A stretch of 5,008 nucleotides of DNA, from positions 164,097 through 169,104 of the forward strand of contig NVWR01000005.1 of assembly GCA_002746275.1 (NCBI GenBank), in the 5' to 3' direction. The translations under genes were made by a program, and so were the position numbers. The notes below the pieces were generated by a model. It saw nothing but the letters and a program-made list of their open reading frames with translations, had not been told where the DNA came from and did not search any database. This document shows positions 1 through 5,008 of the stretch, one piece after another. The DNA is from Rhodobiaceae bacterium (GTDB taxonomy: Bacteria; Pseudomonadota; Alphaproteobacteria; Parvibaculales; Parvibaculaceae). How positions within the stretch are numbered: position 1 is the first letter of the stretch; every line of letters begins with the position of its first letter.

Positions 1-12
1 ACCGTCGGTCAT
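1..12 (-). CDS. Possible start of a divergent gene (first four codons only)
   Basis: On the minus strand an ATG at 12-10 opens a frame reading M-T-D-G before the window ends. It is preceded by GGAG followed by TGAGAG, a well-placed Shine-Dalgarno (spacing 6). A divergently transcribed gene next to a tetR-type regulator with an operator in the shared intergenic region is a very common layout, which supports the call. Only four codons are visible, so neither product nor length can be judged, and the ATG could be chance. Confidence 0.3.
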
Positions 13-129
13 CTCTCACTCCAAAGCGGCTCAAGCCCAGCAGTTGAGCGGGATATATCAGGGTGAGGGCGAGCCGTACAGGGAGCACTACGTCGCTCCC
101 GTCGATCTGGCGCGAAATCACCTTGACGT
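13..129. other. Leader/intergenic region left of the tetR promoter
   Basis: This stretch lies between the possible divergent start at 12 and the tetR promoter. The only structure seen is a modest hairpin, GGGAGC (81-86) with GCTCCC (95-100) and an 8-nt loop. It has no T-tract on either side, so it is not a recognisable terminator. A plus-strand frame stays open from base 2 to a stop at 173-175, but its last codons run through the operator and it resembles nothing recognised. No confident gene is called here. Confidence 0.4.
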
Positions 130-158
130 TTGTCTGATCGCGCGTTACCTACTATTAG
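130..158 (+). promoter_or_regulatory. Candidate sigma70-type promoter for the tetR-oxidoreductase operon
   Basis: A -35-like TTGTCT (130-135) and a -10-like TATTAG (153-158) are separated by exactly 17 bp; each matches the consensus at four of six positions. The -10 lies inside the 144-166 inverted repeat, so a bound repressor would block polymerase. Transcription would start around 165, leaving a leader of about 20 nt before the ATG at 186. An alternative -35, TTGACG at 123-128, has no -10 at good spacing. This is prediction only. Confidence 0.4.
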
Positions 159-166
159 TAAGTTAC
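144..166. promoter_or_regulatory. Probable TetR operator: 23-bp inverted repeat
   Basis: The left arm GTTACCTACTA (144-154) and right arm TAGTAAGTTAC (156-166) flank one central T. Nine of eleven base pairs are symmetric; the mismatches are at the third and sixth positions of the arms. The site is AT-rich within GC-richer DNA, lies 20 bp before the repressor ATG, and covers the candidate -10 element. Size, symmetry and position are those expected of a dimeric TetR-family operator, implying autoregulation and joint control of the downstream oxidoreductase. It could also control a divergent gene to the left. Binding itself is inferred. Confidence 0.75.
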
Positions 167-185
167 AAAAAGTAGGTTGTATCGA

Positions 186-809
186 ATGGCAATATCGACC
201 AAATCCGACCAGGACACAGAGCGCCGCCCCTCCGGCAGATTGAGCCGGGCAGAACGCCGTGCCCAATTGCTGCGCACCGCCACGGCCCTGATTGAGGAGC
301 TGGGGGCTGACGCGCTGACATTGGGCGCGCTAGCGGAACGCGCTGGGGTCTCAAAGCCCATTGCCTACGATCACTTTGAAAGTCGTACCGGCCTTCTGCT
401 GGCGCTTCTGGCGGAGACGGACAGTCATTACGAGGGTGTCGCCCGGGATCAGCTCGCAGCCGCTCCCCAGACCCTGGACGCCACCGCCGCCATTGTCGCC
501 ACGGCCTATGTGGCCTGTGCGTTGGAAGCAGGCCCTGCCGCCAGTGCTCTGGTTGCCGCTATCGAGGCCAACGGGGACGCCAAAGAGGTTTGGCTGACAT
601 CCCGGGACATTCACGTCGCACAGTTTGCCGAGGCCTTCGCCCTGGTCCTGGGAAACCCGTCGGACAGCTTGCGCCTCACTTTCATCGGTCTGGTCGCCGC
701 CGCCAATGCGCTGTGCTCTGAGCTGACCGCCAAGCGCATCTCAAAATCAGATGCCGAAGCAACCCTCGCCCATCTCCTTATCTCAGCGCTTGCTACTTAC
801 ACGCGCTGA
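186..809 (+). CDS. TetR/AcrR-family transcriptional regulator
   Basis: A 207-residue protein, normal for the family. The N-terminal three-helix DNA-binding domain covers about residues 22-70, with the helix-turn-helix at about 45-64 (TLGALAERAGVSKPIAYDHF); this carries the family pattern of 'LA..AGVS....Y.HF'. The rest (about 75-207) is an Ala/Leu-rich helical ligand-binding and dimerisation region that names no ligand. I chose the ATG at 186, which has AGTAGG at 171-176 with 9-nt spacing; a TTG at 177 would add three residues but lacks a properly spaced ribosome site. The upstream inverted repeat suggests autorepression. The oxidoreductase gene follows after 26 nt on the same strand and is the likely co-regulated target, so the inducer may be a substrate or an electrophile or quinone-type stress signal (inference). 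Confidence 0.92.
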   Translation: MAISTKSDQDTERRPSGRLSRAERRAQLLRTATALIEELGADALTLGALAERAGVSKPIAYDHFESRTGLLLALLAETDSHYEGVARDQLAAAPQTLDATAAIVATAYVACALEAGPAASALVAAIEANGDAKEVWLTSRDIHVAQFAEAFALVLGNPSDSLRLTFIGLVAAANALCSELTAKRISKSDAEATLAHLLISALATYTR

Positions 810-835
810 CATCCCCTCCATCAAAGGAAGCCCCC

Positions 836-1684
836 ATGATCCTCGTCACTGGTGCCACAGGCAATGTCGGCAGCGAAATCGCACGTCAGCTCCTGGCCAA
901 AAATCAACGCCCCCGCCTTTATGTGCGCGACGCCGCCAAAGCTGCCGAGATGATCGGCTCGGATGGCTACGAGACCACCATCGGTGACTTTGCCGACGAG
1001 GCGGCCTTCGATGCCGCCTTGAAAGGTATCGAGGCGGTCTATCTGGTAACCAACCAGACGGATGTGTTTCGCGAGGTGCTGCCCCGGCTGCTCAAGCAGA
1101 TAGAGAGCCACGGCGTCAAACGCGTCGTCATGCTGTCGGCGGAGGGTGACTCTGAAAGCGAGATCTTTTTTGCCAAACGTACCGGTGAACTGGAAGATAT
1201 TTTGAAAGCCAGCAATGTGCCCTGGACGCTTCTGCGTCCCGACTGGTTCCTGCAGAACTTCATCGGGTTTGTGGCGATGGGAGCGATTGCTTTTTCAGGC
1301 GGGCCCGGCAAGACCTCCTTTACCGATGTCCGCGATGTTGCAGAGATCGCCATCAAGGCGCTGAGCGAAGAAGGGCATGTAGGCCGCACCTATCGCATCA
1401 CCGGACCGGACGCCATGACCTTCGAAGGTGCTGCCAAACGCATCAGCGCGGTGCTGGGTCGCGACATTCCTTACATCCAACTAAGCCCTGAGGACCTTCG
1501 CGATGGCATGATCTCCCAGGGTGCAGAGCCCTGGTACGCTGAGATGAATGCAGAGATGACATTTGCCCTGCGGTCGGGGTTTAACTTCAGCCCGGCCAAC
1601 GACATCGAGTTTCTGCTGGGACGCAAAGGCCGCTCCCTGGAAACATTTGTCGAAGATCACAAGGCGCAAATGGCGTCGTCTTAA
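836..1684 (+). CDS. NmrA-like / atypical SDR NAD(P)-binding oxidoreductase
   Basis: A 282-residue cytoplasmic protein with a full N-terminal Rossmann fold. MILVTGATGNVG at 1-12 contains the GxxGxxG dinucleotide loop (G6, G9, G12). Arg31 after the second strand (LYVRD) suggests NADP preference, and G50-D51 is the usual adenine-contacting segment. The signature 'K..GELEDIL..S.VPWTLLRPDWFLQNF' at 114-142 is typical of the NmrA/QorB-like group. The classical YxxxK pair is not evident: Phe (F111/F112) stands near where Tyr or His is often found, while K114 remains. Family members include NAD(P)H:quinone reductases and redox-sensing, non-catalytic proteins, so substrate and even catalysis are uncertain. 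The ATG has a strong AAGGAAG (824-830), spacing 5. It is co-transcribed with the preceding repressor. Its 3' end faces the convergent porin gene, and no clear plus-strand terminator was seen after it. Confidence 0.88.
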   Translation: MILVTGATGNVGSEIARQLLAKNQRPRLYVRDAAKAAEMIGSDGYETTIGDFADEAAFDAALKGIEAVYLVTNQTDVFREVLPRLLKQIESHGVKRVVMLSAEGDSESEIFFAKRTGELEDILKASNVPWTLLRPDWFLQNFIGFVAMGAIAFSGGPGKTSFTDVRDVAEIAIKALSEEGHVGRTYRITGPDAMTFEGAAKRISAVLGRDIPYIQLSPEDLRDGMISQGAEPWYAEMNAEMTFALRSGFNFSPANDIEFLLGRKGRSLETFVEDHKAQMASS

Positions 1685-1720
1685 AGGTCGTAAAGATCGT
1701 CTTCAATTTCTTTCGCTCAT

Positions 1721-1753
1721 AAAAATACTGCCCGGCAAACAAATGCCGGGCAG
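1721..1753 (-). terminator. Rho-independent terminator of the porin gene
   Basis: A perfect 10-bp stem, CTGCCCGGCA (1728-1737) with TGCCGGGCAG (1744-1753), closes a 6-nt loop. Read on the minus strand it is followed at once by TATTTTTATG, the required T-tract. It lies about 43 nt after the porin stop codon. On the plus strand the stem is followed by CGTGGGG, so it should not work as an intrinsic terminator for the oxidoreductase gene, although it may slow polymerase. Confidence 0.88.
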
Positions 1754-1795
1754 CGTGGGGACACAAAGGCACGTGCGAGGAACGCGCCCCGTGCT

Positions 1796-3103
1796 TTAGA
1801 AGTCGAGTTGCAGACGTGTGCCGAAGAAATCAACGTCCGCATCAGCCGCACTAGAGGCGGTTGTGAAGTCGAATTCGGTGTTCTGATAGTTCACCATCAT
1901 CCGCACATAGGGGTTGAAGTAATAGTTCACACCCAATGTGTAGGAAGTCACCTCAGCAGCATCGGTGCCAAAACCGGTATCGTCCAGGTTTATGACGTCA
2001 TAGCGGGCAGCAAGCTCGATCGCTCCTGCGCTTTTGACCCGGCCAAAAGTGCCCTTCGCGGCACTGTAGTTGCGGCTTTCACCGGTCAGGAAATAGCTGA
2101 CGAACACATACCCACCGTCAAAATCGGTGTCGGTTGCGCCGGCTCCATTGCCTTCGAGTGTTGACCAGAAATATTCAGCCTGTGCGCTGAAGGGTCCGAA
2201 AACGGCGGCCAATTCTGTGCCAACTGTCATCTGGCCTTCGGCAGCGAGCGTGCCGGTGTCAACGAACTTCGTGCCATTGTGATAGCCGCGAACTTCGATG
2301 TCTGGACCGCCATTGTCATCAAAGCCCCGATAAGAACCGGAGAGACCCAGATGAATGGCCTGTGTTTTTTCTGCAAGTGGCGCAAAGTGAGCGCGACCCG
2401 TAAGGGCCCAGTCCGTTGTTCTGCCTTTGCCGCCATTGTCGACGCCGCTGGTGAAGAACCCACCACGTGCACCCCAGTTGCTGCCGCTGGCGGCAACGCT
2501 TACGCCGAGATTACGACCTGGTGCGAAGATGTCGCTGGACTGCGCCCGTTCCATGAAAGTGATGTACTTGGAAGACGTGATTTCATTCATGCCCATCGGT
2601 TCGTGATGGTTGCCGAATTTCGCCGTCAGGCCAGCTACTTTTGTGCTGATGTAAGCGTCTTTGATCGCCACGCCATTGCCAGCGAAATCAAGCTGAAGCT
2701 TGTATTTCCAGTCGCCAGCAACCTTGCCCGAGGCAAAGAAACGGGCTCTGCGGATCTCGGCGCCATTGCCGCCTCTGCCACCGGTGCCGCCTGCGACGTC
2801 TTCGTCGGAGACAAATGCATCAAGCATCAAGCGACCACCAAAGCGGATTGACCAATTGCCATCTCGGCTGGAGATCATCAGCTTGTGGCTGTTGAAGACC
2901 GGCATATCGCCGAGGCCTTCGGAGGCTTCTTCCAGCGCGGCAACTTTGCTGTCGCGCATCTGCATCTGTGCCTTGAGTTCGCGCAGTTCGTTTTCAAGCG
3001 AGTCGATGCGCGAATTCACATCGTAGCCCGCGAGCGCTGTGCCCATCAGGCTGAGGGAAAGGGTTGCTGCCGCCGCCCCACCCAGAAGTGCTTGTCTAAT
3101 CAT
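1796..3103 (-). CDS. Outer-membrane porin, Porin_O_P (OprO/OprP-like) family
   Basis: A 435-residue precursor with a signal peptide at 1-25 (positive MIRQ, Ala/Leu core, cleavage after ALA25). Residues about 30-62 form a charged heptad-like segment (RIDSLENELRELKAQMQM) predicted to be a short periplasmic coiled coil. The beta-barrel begins near 68; strands such as WSIRFGGRLMLDAF and WKYKLQLDFAG, and the 'IKDAYIS...FGNHHEPMGMNEITSSKYITFMERA' stretch, are the family signature. The protein ends in Phe (RLQLDF), the usual C-terminal outer-membrane insertion signal. The ATG has AGGAG at 3114-3110, spacing 6. A Pho box lies 86 nt upstream of the ATG, supporting phosphate-starvation control. Known relatives OprP and OprO transport phosphate and polyphosphate; other members take up other anions or have unknown cargo. 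The family call is firm, the phosphate substrate is inferred mainly from the regulation. Confidence 0.9.
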   Translation of the reverse strand: MIRQALLGGAAAATLSLSLMGTALAGYDVNSRIDSLENELRELKAQMQMRDSKVAALEEASEGLGDMPVFNSHKLMISSRDGNWSIRFGGRLMLDAFVSDEDVAGGTGGRGGNGAEIRRARFFASGKVAGDWKYKLQLDFAGNGVAIKDAYISTKVAGLTAKFGNHHEPMGMNEITSSKYITFMERAQSSDIFAPGRNLGVSVAASGSNWGARGGFFTSGVDNGGKGRTTDWALTGRAHFAPLAEKTQAIHLGLSGSYRGFDDNGGPDIEVRGYHNGTKFVDTGTLAAEGQMTVGTELAAVFGPFSAQAEYFWSTLEGNGAGATDTDFDGGYVFVSYFLTGESRNYSAAKGTFGRVKSAGAIELAARYDVINLDDTGFGTDAAEVTSYTLGVNYYFNPYVRMMVNYQNTEFDFTTASSAADADVDFFGTRLQLDF

Positions 3104-3120
3104 TCCTAGCTCCTGTTACA

Positions 3121-3133
3121 CGATCAGGGATCG
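3121..3133 (-). promoter_or_regulatory. Small hairpin in the porin mRNA leader
   Basis: CGATC and GATCG form a perfect 5-bp stem around a 3-nt loop, 7 nt upstream of the porin Shine-Dalgarno. It is short and may be chance; a role in leader stability or ribosome access is possible but unsupported. Confidence 0.2.
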
Positions 3134-3188
3134 CCCCCGTTTCGTGAAGAGGAATAGGAGTGCGGTATGACCGGTCCACAACAAAATT

Positions 3189-3206
3189 GTGACAACGCGA
3201 TGACAG
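3189..3206 (-). promoter_or_regulatory. Pho box (PhoB-binding site) of the porin gene
   Basis: On the minus strand the sequence reads CTGTCAT-CGCG-TTGTCAC: two 7-bp repeats with a 4-bp spacer, i.e. an 11-bp period. This matches the CTGTCAT-N4-CTGTCAC/T consensus at every repeat position but one, and that T also occurs in the second repeat of the E. coli phoA Pho box. A weak third unit (TTGTTGT) follows in phase after AATT. The site is 86 nt upstream of the porin ATG, in the right orientation to activate it. No good -10 was found downstream, as is common for PhoB-activated promoters. A site of this quality before an OprP-type porin is strong contextual support; PhoB binding remains predicted. 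Confidence 0.75.
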
Positions 3207-3260
3207 CGCCGCACTGTTGCCTTTCAGGCACACAAATAAGGAGAGGGTCAGAGCAGGAAT

Positions 3261-4433
3261 TTAGCCCGGCGCGTCGTTGAAAAAGTCTTTCACCTTGGCA
3301 AAAAAGCCAGCGCTTTCGGGGTTGTTCTTCTCCGAAGAGGAGACGTCAAACTCCCGGAGCAGTTCTTTTTGCTTCTTGGTCAGCCCCACAGGGGTCTCGA
3401 CGTGGATCTGGATATAAAGATCGCCATGACGTCGCGCATGCAGACCGGGCATGCCTTTCCCTCGAACCCGAAACTGTTTTCCGGTCTGAGTGCCTTCGGG
3501 AATTTTCACTTTAACTTTGCCGCCACCAGATTTCGCCCCATCACCCTGATTGCCGCCAAGCGTTGGGACTTCGATTTCGCCGCCAAGCGTTGCGGTGACC
3601 ACCGAAACCGGCACATCACAAAACAGCTCCGTGCCATCGCGCTCGAACAGGTTGTGGGGAGCGATGGAGAGGAAGATATAGAGATCGCCGGTCGGACCGC
3701 CGCGCATGCCCGCTTCGCCTTCGCCGGCCAGGCGGATGCGTGTGCCTTCCTCAACCCCTGGAGGGATATTGACGGAAAGGGTGCGTTCTTTCTGCACCCG
3801 GCCTGTGCCGTGACACGATGTGCAAGGGTTTTCGATCACCTGACCGCGACCCTGACACCCTGGACAAGTGCGCTCAACAGAGAAGAAACCTTGGGCAGCC
3901 CGGACCCGGCCAGCGCCACCGCAGGTATTACAATTGACAGGCTTGGAACCCGGTGTGGCGCCAGAGCCTGAACATGTGTCGCAGCGCACTGAACTTGGCA
4001 CGCGGATTTCTGCTTTCTTGCCGTCGAAGGCGTCCTGCAGCGTGATGGTCATATTGTAGCGCAGGTCCGCGCCCCTCGAGGCACCACCGCCACCGGGGTG
4101 GCCGCGCCGCCCGCCGGTAAATTCTCCGAACAGATCGTCGAAAATGTCGGACATGGAGGATGAGAAGCCGGGATTGAAGCCGCCGCGTTGTGCTCCGCCT
4201 GCGCCACCTTCAAAGGCGGCGTGACCATACTGATCGTAGGCCGCGCGTTGTTGGTCGTCCTTGAGCACTTCATAAGCCTCAGAGACTTCCTTGAATTTTT
4301 TCTCAGACTCTGCGTTGTCTGGATTGCGGTCTGGATGGTATTTCATCGCCAACTTGCGATAGGTCTTTTTCAGCTCAGCCGCATCTACGGACCGGTCAAC
4401 CCCCAGTACTTCGTAAAAATCTCTCTTAGACAT
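3261..4433 (-). CDS. dnaJ: Chaperone protein DnaJ (Hsp40, class A)
   Basis: A complete 390-residue type-I Hsp40 co-chaperone. It delivers unfolded clients to DnaK and stimulates DnaK's ATPase in the cytoplasm. The J-domain spans about 3-70 with the essential HPD at 33-35. A Gly/Phe-rich linker (about 70-120) contains the [10 protein letters not shown] segment. Four zinc-binding CxxCxGxG repeats sit at 151-158, 168-175, 190-197 and 204-211, all cysteines intact. Two C-terminal substrate-binding beta-sandwich domains follow. It is slightly longer than usual, partly because of a Gly-rich insertion at about 293-305, just after a duplicated TLGG. The C-terminus ([14 protein letters not shown]) is of alphaproteobacterial type. 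The ATG has only a weak ribosome site; a small ORF ends 5 nt upstream, so translational coupling is likely. dnaK precedes it on the same strand. Confidence 0.98.
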   Translation of the reverse strand: MSKRDFYEVLGVDRSVDAAELKKTYRKLAMKYHPDRNPDNAESEKKFKEVSEAYEVLKDDQQRAAYDQYGHAAFEGGAGGAQRGGFNPGFSSSMSDIFDDLFGEFTGGRRGHPGGGGASRGADLRYNMTITLQDAFDGKKAEIRVPSSVRCDTCSGSGATPGSKPVNCNTCGGAGRVRAAQGFFSVERTCPGCQGRGQVIENPCTSCHGTGRVQKERTLSVNIPPGVEEGTRIRLAGEGEAGMRGGPTGDLYIFLSIAPHNLFERDGTELFCDVPVSVVTATLGGEIEVPTLGGNQGDGAKSGGGKVKVKIPEGTQTGKQFRVRGKGMPGLHARRHGDLYIQIHVETPVGLTKKQKELLREFDVSSSEKNNPESAGFFAKVKDFFNDAPG

Positions 4434-4438
4434 GGGCT

Positions 4439-4603
4439 TTAACCGTTCAATGCGTGGGTCAGATCGACAAACGAGGACTCTTCACCAATAGGAATATATG
4501 AAATCACCTGGGGGAATGATCGTAGGGTGGTGCCAACAGGCACAGCCTGCGGCGTCGTTGTCGACGCCGCGCCTGACTGTGCCTGTTGATATTCACCGGT
4601 CAT
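4439..4603 (-). CDS. Small ORF (54 aa) between dnaK and dnaJ, unknown function
   Basis: This frame starts at ATG 4603-4601 and stops at TAA 4441-4439. It begins [14 protein letters not shown], runs through a Thr/Pro/Gln/Ala stretch to about residue 24, and ends with a more structured-looking part ([16 protein letters not shown], then [10 protein letters not shown]). It contains no cysteine, signal peptide or membrane segment, and I recognise no family. Coding support: GAGG at 4614-4611 with 7-nt spacing; an in-frame stop two codons upstream, which fixes the start; tight placement 33 nt after dnaK and 5 nt before dnaJ; third-position GC of about half, not far from its neighbours. Against it: it is short, and a 12+9-bp palindrome occupies its first half, which could instead mean the interval is structural RNA. 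If translated it may be a DnaK/DnaJ accessory peptide or a pure coupling leader for dnaJ. Confidence 0.5.
   Translation of the reverse strand: MTGEYQQAQSGAASTTTPQAVPVGTTLRSFPQVISYIPIGEESSFVDLTHALNG
4534..4588 (-). repeat. Long two-tier palindrome within the dnaK-dnaJ interval
   Basis: The outer arms CAACAGGCACAG (4534-4545) and CTGTGCCTGTTG (4577-4588) are a perfect 12-bp match. The inner arms GCGGCGTCG (4549-4557) and CGACGCCGC (4562-4570) are a perfect 9-bp match around a TTGT loop, with a 3 x 6-nt internal bulge between the tiers. In dnaK-dnaJ mRNA this would be a very stable hairpin. No T-tract follows on the minus strand, so it is not a standard intrinsic terminator. It could be an attenuator, an RNase barrier setting the DnaK:DnaJ ratio, or a dispersed palindromic repeat inserted into the small ORF. 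Confidence 0.8.
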
Positions 4604-4637
4604 ATCTCATCCTCAAAGAGCTTGTCTGGGATGAGAT
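4604..4637 (-). promoter_or_regulatory. Hairpin joining the dnaK stop to the small ORF's Shine-Dalgarno
   Basis: In the minus-strand transcript ATCTCATCC (4637-4629) pairs perfectly with GGATGAGAT (4612-4604) over 9 bp. The loop is 16 nt and may hold a minor inner CAAG/TTTG stem. The 5' arm starts on the last base of the dnaK TGA. The 3' arm covers most of the GAGGATGAG ribosome site and ends directly before the ATG at 4603. A ribosome finishing dnaK would unfold it, so its layout predicts translational coupling. The pairing is visible; the function is inferred. Confidence 0.6.
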
Positions 4638-5008
4638 CAGGATGCGTCTTTGTTCTTGTCGTCTTCGTCGACTTCTTCGAACTCGGCATCAACCACATCA
4701 TCTTGTGCGGCGCTACCTTCATCCTGATTGGCTTCACTGTCCGCTTCGGCTTTCTCAGCCGTTGCGACACCGGCTTTGTACAGTTCTTCGCCGAGTTTCA
4801 GCGAGACCTCTGTCAAAGCCTGGACCTTGGCATTGATGTCTTCGACATCGTCGCCCTCAAGGGCCGTCTTGAGCTCAGCCACTGCAGCTTCCACGGGAGC
4901 CTTCACGTCGTCGCTAACTTTGTCGCCGGTTTCGGCGAGGGTTTTCTCTGTGGCGTTGACCATCGCTTCAGCCTGGTTTTTGGACTCAACAGCTTCGCGG
5001 CGTTTCTT
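4637..5008 (-). CDS. dnaK: Chaperone protein DnaK (Hsp70), C-terminal 123 codons, 5' end outside window
   Basis: The frame is open from the window edge to TGA at 4639-4637. It begins KKRREAVESKNQAEAMVNATEKTLAETGDKV, the helical lid of the DnaK substrate-binding domain, where family members read close to 'KRREAVEAKNQAE.L...TEK.L.E.GDKV'. The end is an acidic, disordered tail with the conserved DVVDAEFEEVDEDD motif, followed by a short extra NKDAS. The ATPase domain and the substrate-binding beta domain lie beyond the window. DnaK is the ATP-dependent Hsp70 chaperone and partner of the DnaJ encoded downstream. The promoter, usually heat-shock controlled, is not in view. Confidence 0.97.
   Translation of the reverse strand, partial: KKRREAVESKNQAEAMVNATEKTLAETGDKVSDDVKAPVEAAVAELKTALEGDDVEDINAKVQALTEVSLKLGEELYKAGVATAEKAEADSEANQDEGSAAQDDVVDAEFEEVDEDDKNKDAS

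Noticed and set aside
81..100. GGGAGC/GCTCCC hairpin as terminator or riboswitch
   Set aside because: 6-bp stem, 8-nt loop, no T-tract on either side and no conserved riboswitch features.
2..175. Plus-strand frame open from the left edge to a stop at 173-175, as the tail of an upstream gene
   Set aside because: Its last codons run through the palindromic operator and promoter, the sequence resembles no known C-terminus, and a good minus-strand ribosome site and ATG compete at the same edge. Not excluded.
9..266. 85-codon minus-strand frame across the tetR start and its operator
   Set aside because: It overlaps the confident tetR N-terminus and the regulatory region, and looks like an antisense shadow with no recognisable domain.
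2279..2851. 190-codon plus-strand frame opposite the porin gene
   Set aside because: Shadow of the strongly supported porin CDS; the porin frame explains the region through its signal peptide, barrel motifs and terminal Phe.
3218..3230. TGCCT-TTC-AGGCA hairpin after dnaJ as a terminator
   Set aside because: Only 5 bp and no T-tract on the minus strand. dnaJ termination may be Rho-dependent or read through toward the porin.
3369..3971. 200-codon plus-strand frame opposite dnaJ
   Set aside because: Shadow of dnaJ, whose zinc-finger and C-terminal motifs are unmistakable on the other strand.
4434..4533. Separate dnaJ promoter, including a TATATT-like -10 on the minus strand or a heat-shock sigma32 site
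   Set aside because: No acceptable -35 at 16-18 bp and no CTTG-type sigma32 element; the region is also inside the small ORF.
4498..4836. 112-codon plus-strand frame across the dnaK 3' end and the interval
   Set aside because: Most of it is antisense to the conserved DnaK tail; the Arg/Leu/His-rich composition is typical of a shadow frame, and no ribosome site was seen.
1..5008. CRISPR array, tRNA or rRNA gene, IS element, or phage attachment site
   Set aside because: No regularly spaced repeats, cloverleaf-like structure, transposase frame or flanking terminal repeats were seen; the gene content is ordinary chromosomal.

Overview
The window looks like chromosomal DNA from an alphaproteobacterium. 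The evidence is a moderately GC-rich composition, an adjacent dnaK-dnaJ pair whose protein tails (DnaK 'DAEFEEVDEDD', DnaJ '[14 protein letters not shown]') read like alphaproteobacterial versions, and a Gram-negative outer-membrane porin. This is inference from protein style; no genus can be named from the sequence alone.

Left part (1-1684, + strand): a TetR-family repressor gene is followed 26 nt later by a gene for an NmrA-like/atypical SDR NAD(P)-binding oxidoreductase, forming a small two-gene operon. A near-perfect 23-bp inverted repeat (144-166) overlaps the best promoter candidate and is very probably the repressor's own operator. At the extreme left edge a well-spaced Shine-Dalgarno and ATG on the minus strand may mark the start of a divergent gene, of which only four codons are present.

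Middle part (1685-3260, minus strand): a Porin_O_P-type outer-membrane porin gene converges on the oxidoreductase gene and ends in a clear intrinsic terminator (1721-1753). Upstream of the porin is an excellent Pho box (3189-3206), which fits regulation by PhoB under phosphate starvation and a phosphate or polyphosphate uptake role.

Right part (3261-5008, minus strand): dnaJ is complete and the last 123 codons of dnaK are present. The roughly 200 nt between them are not empty. They hold a 54-codon ORF (4439-4603) with a strong Shine-Dalgarno, ending 5 nt before the dnaJ ATG. A hairpin links the dnaK stop codon to this ORF's Shine-Dalgarno, and a long palindrome (12-bp plus 9-bp stems) lies inside the ORF. 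dnaJ itself has only a weak Shine-Dalgarno. Together these suggest a translational relay, dnaK to small protein to dnaJ. This is the most unusual part of the window; the relay is a hypothesis built from visible sequence elements.
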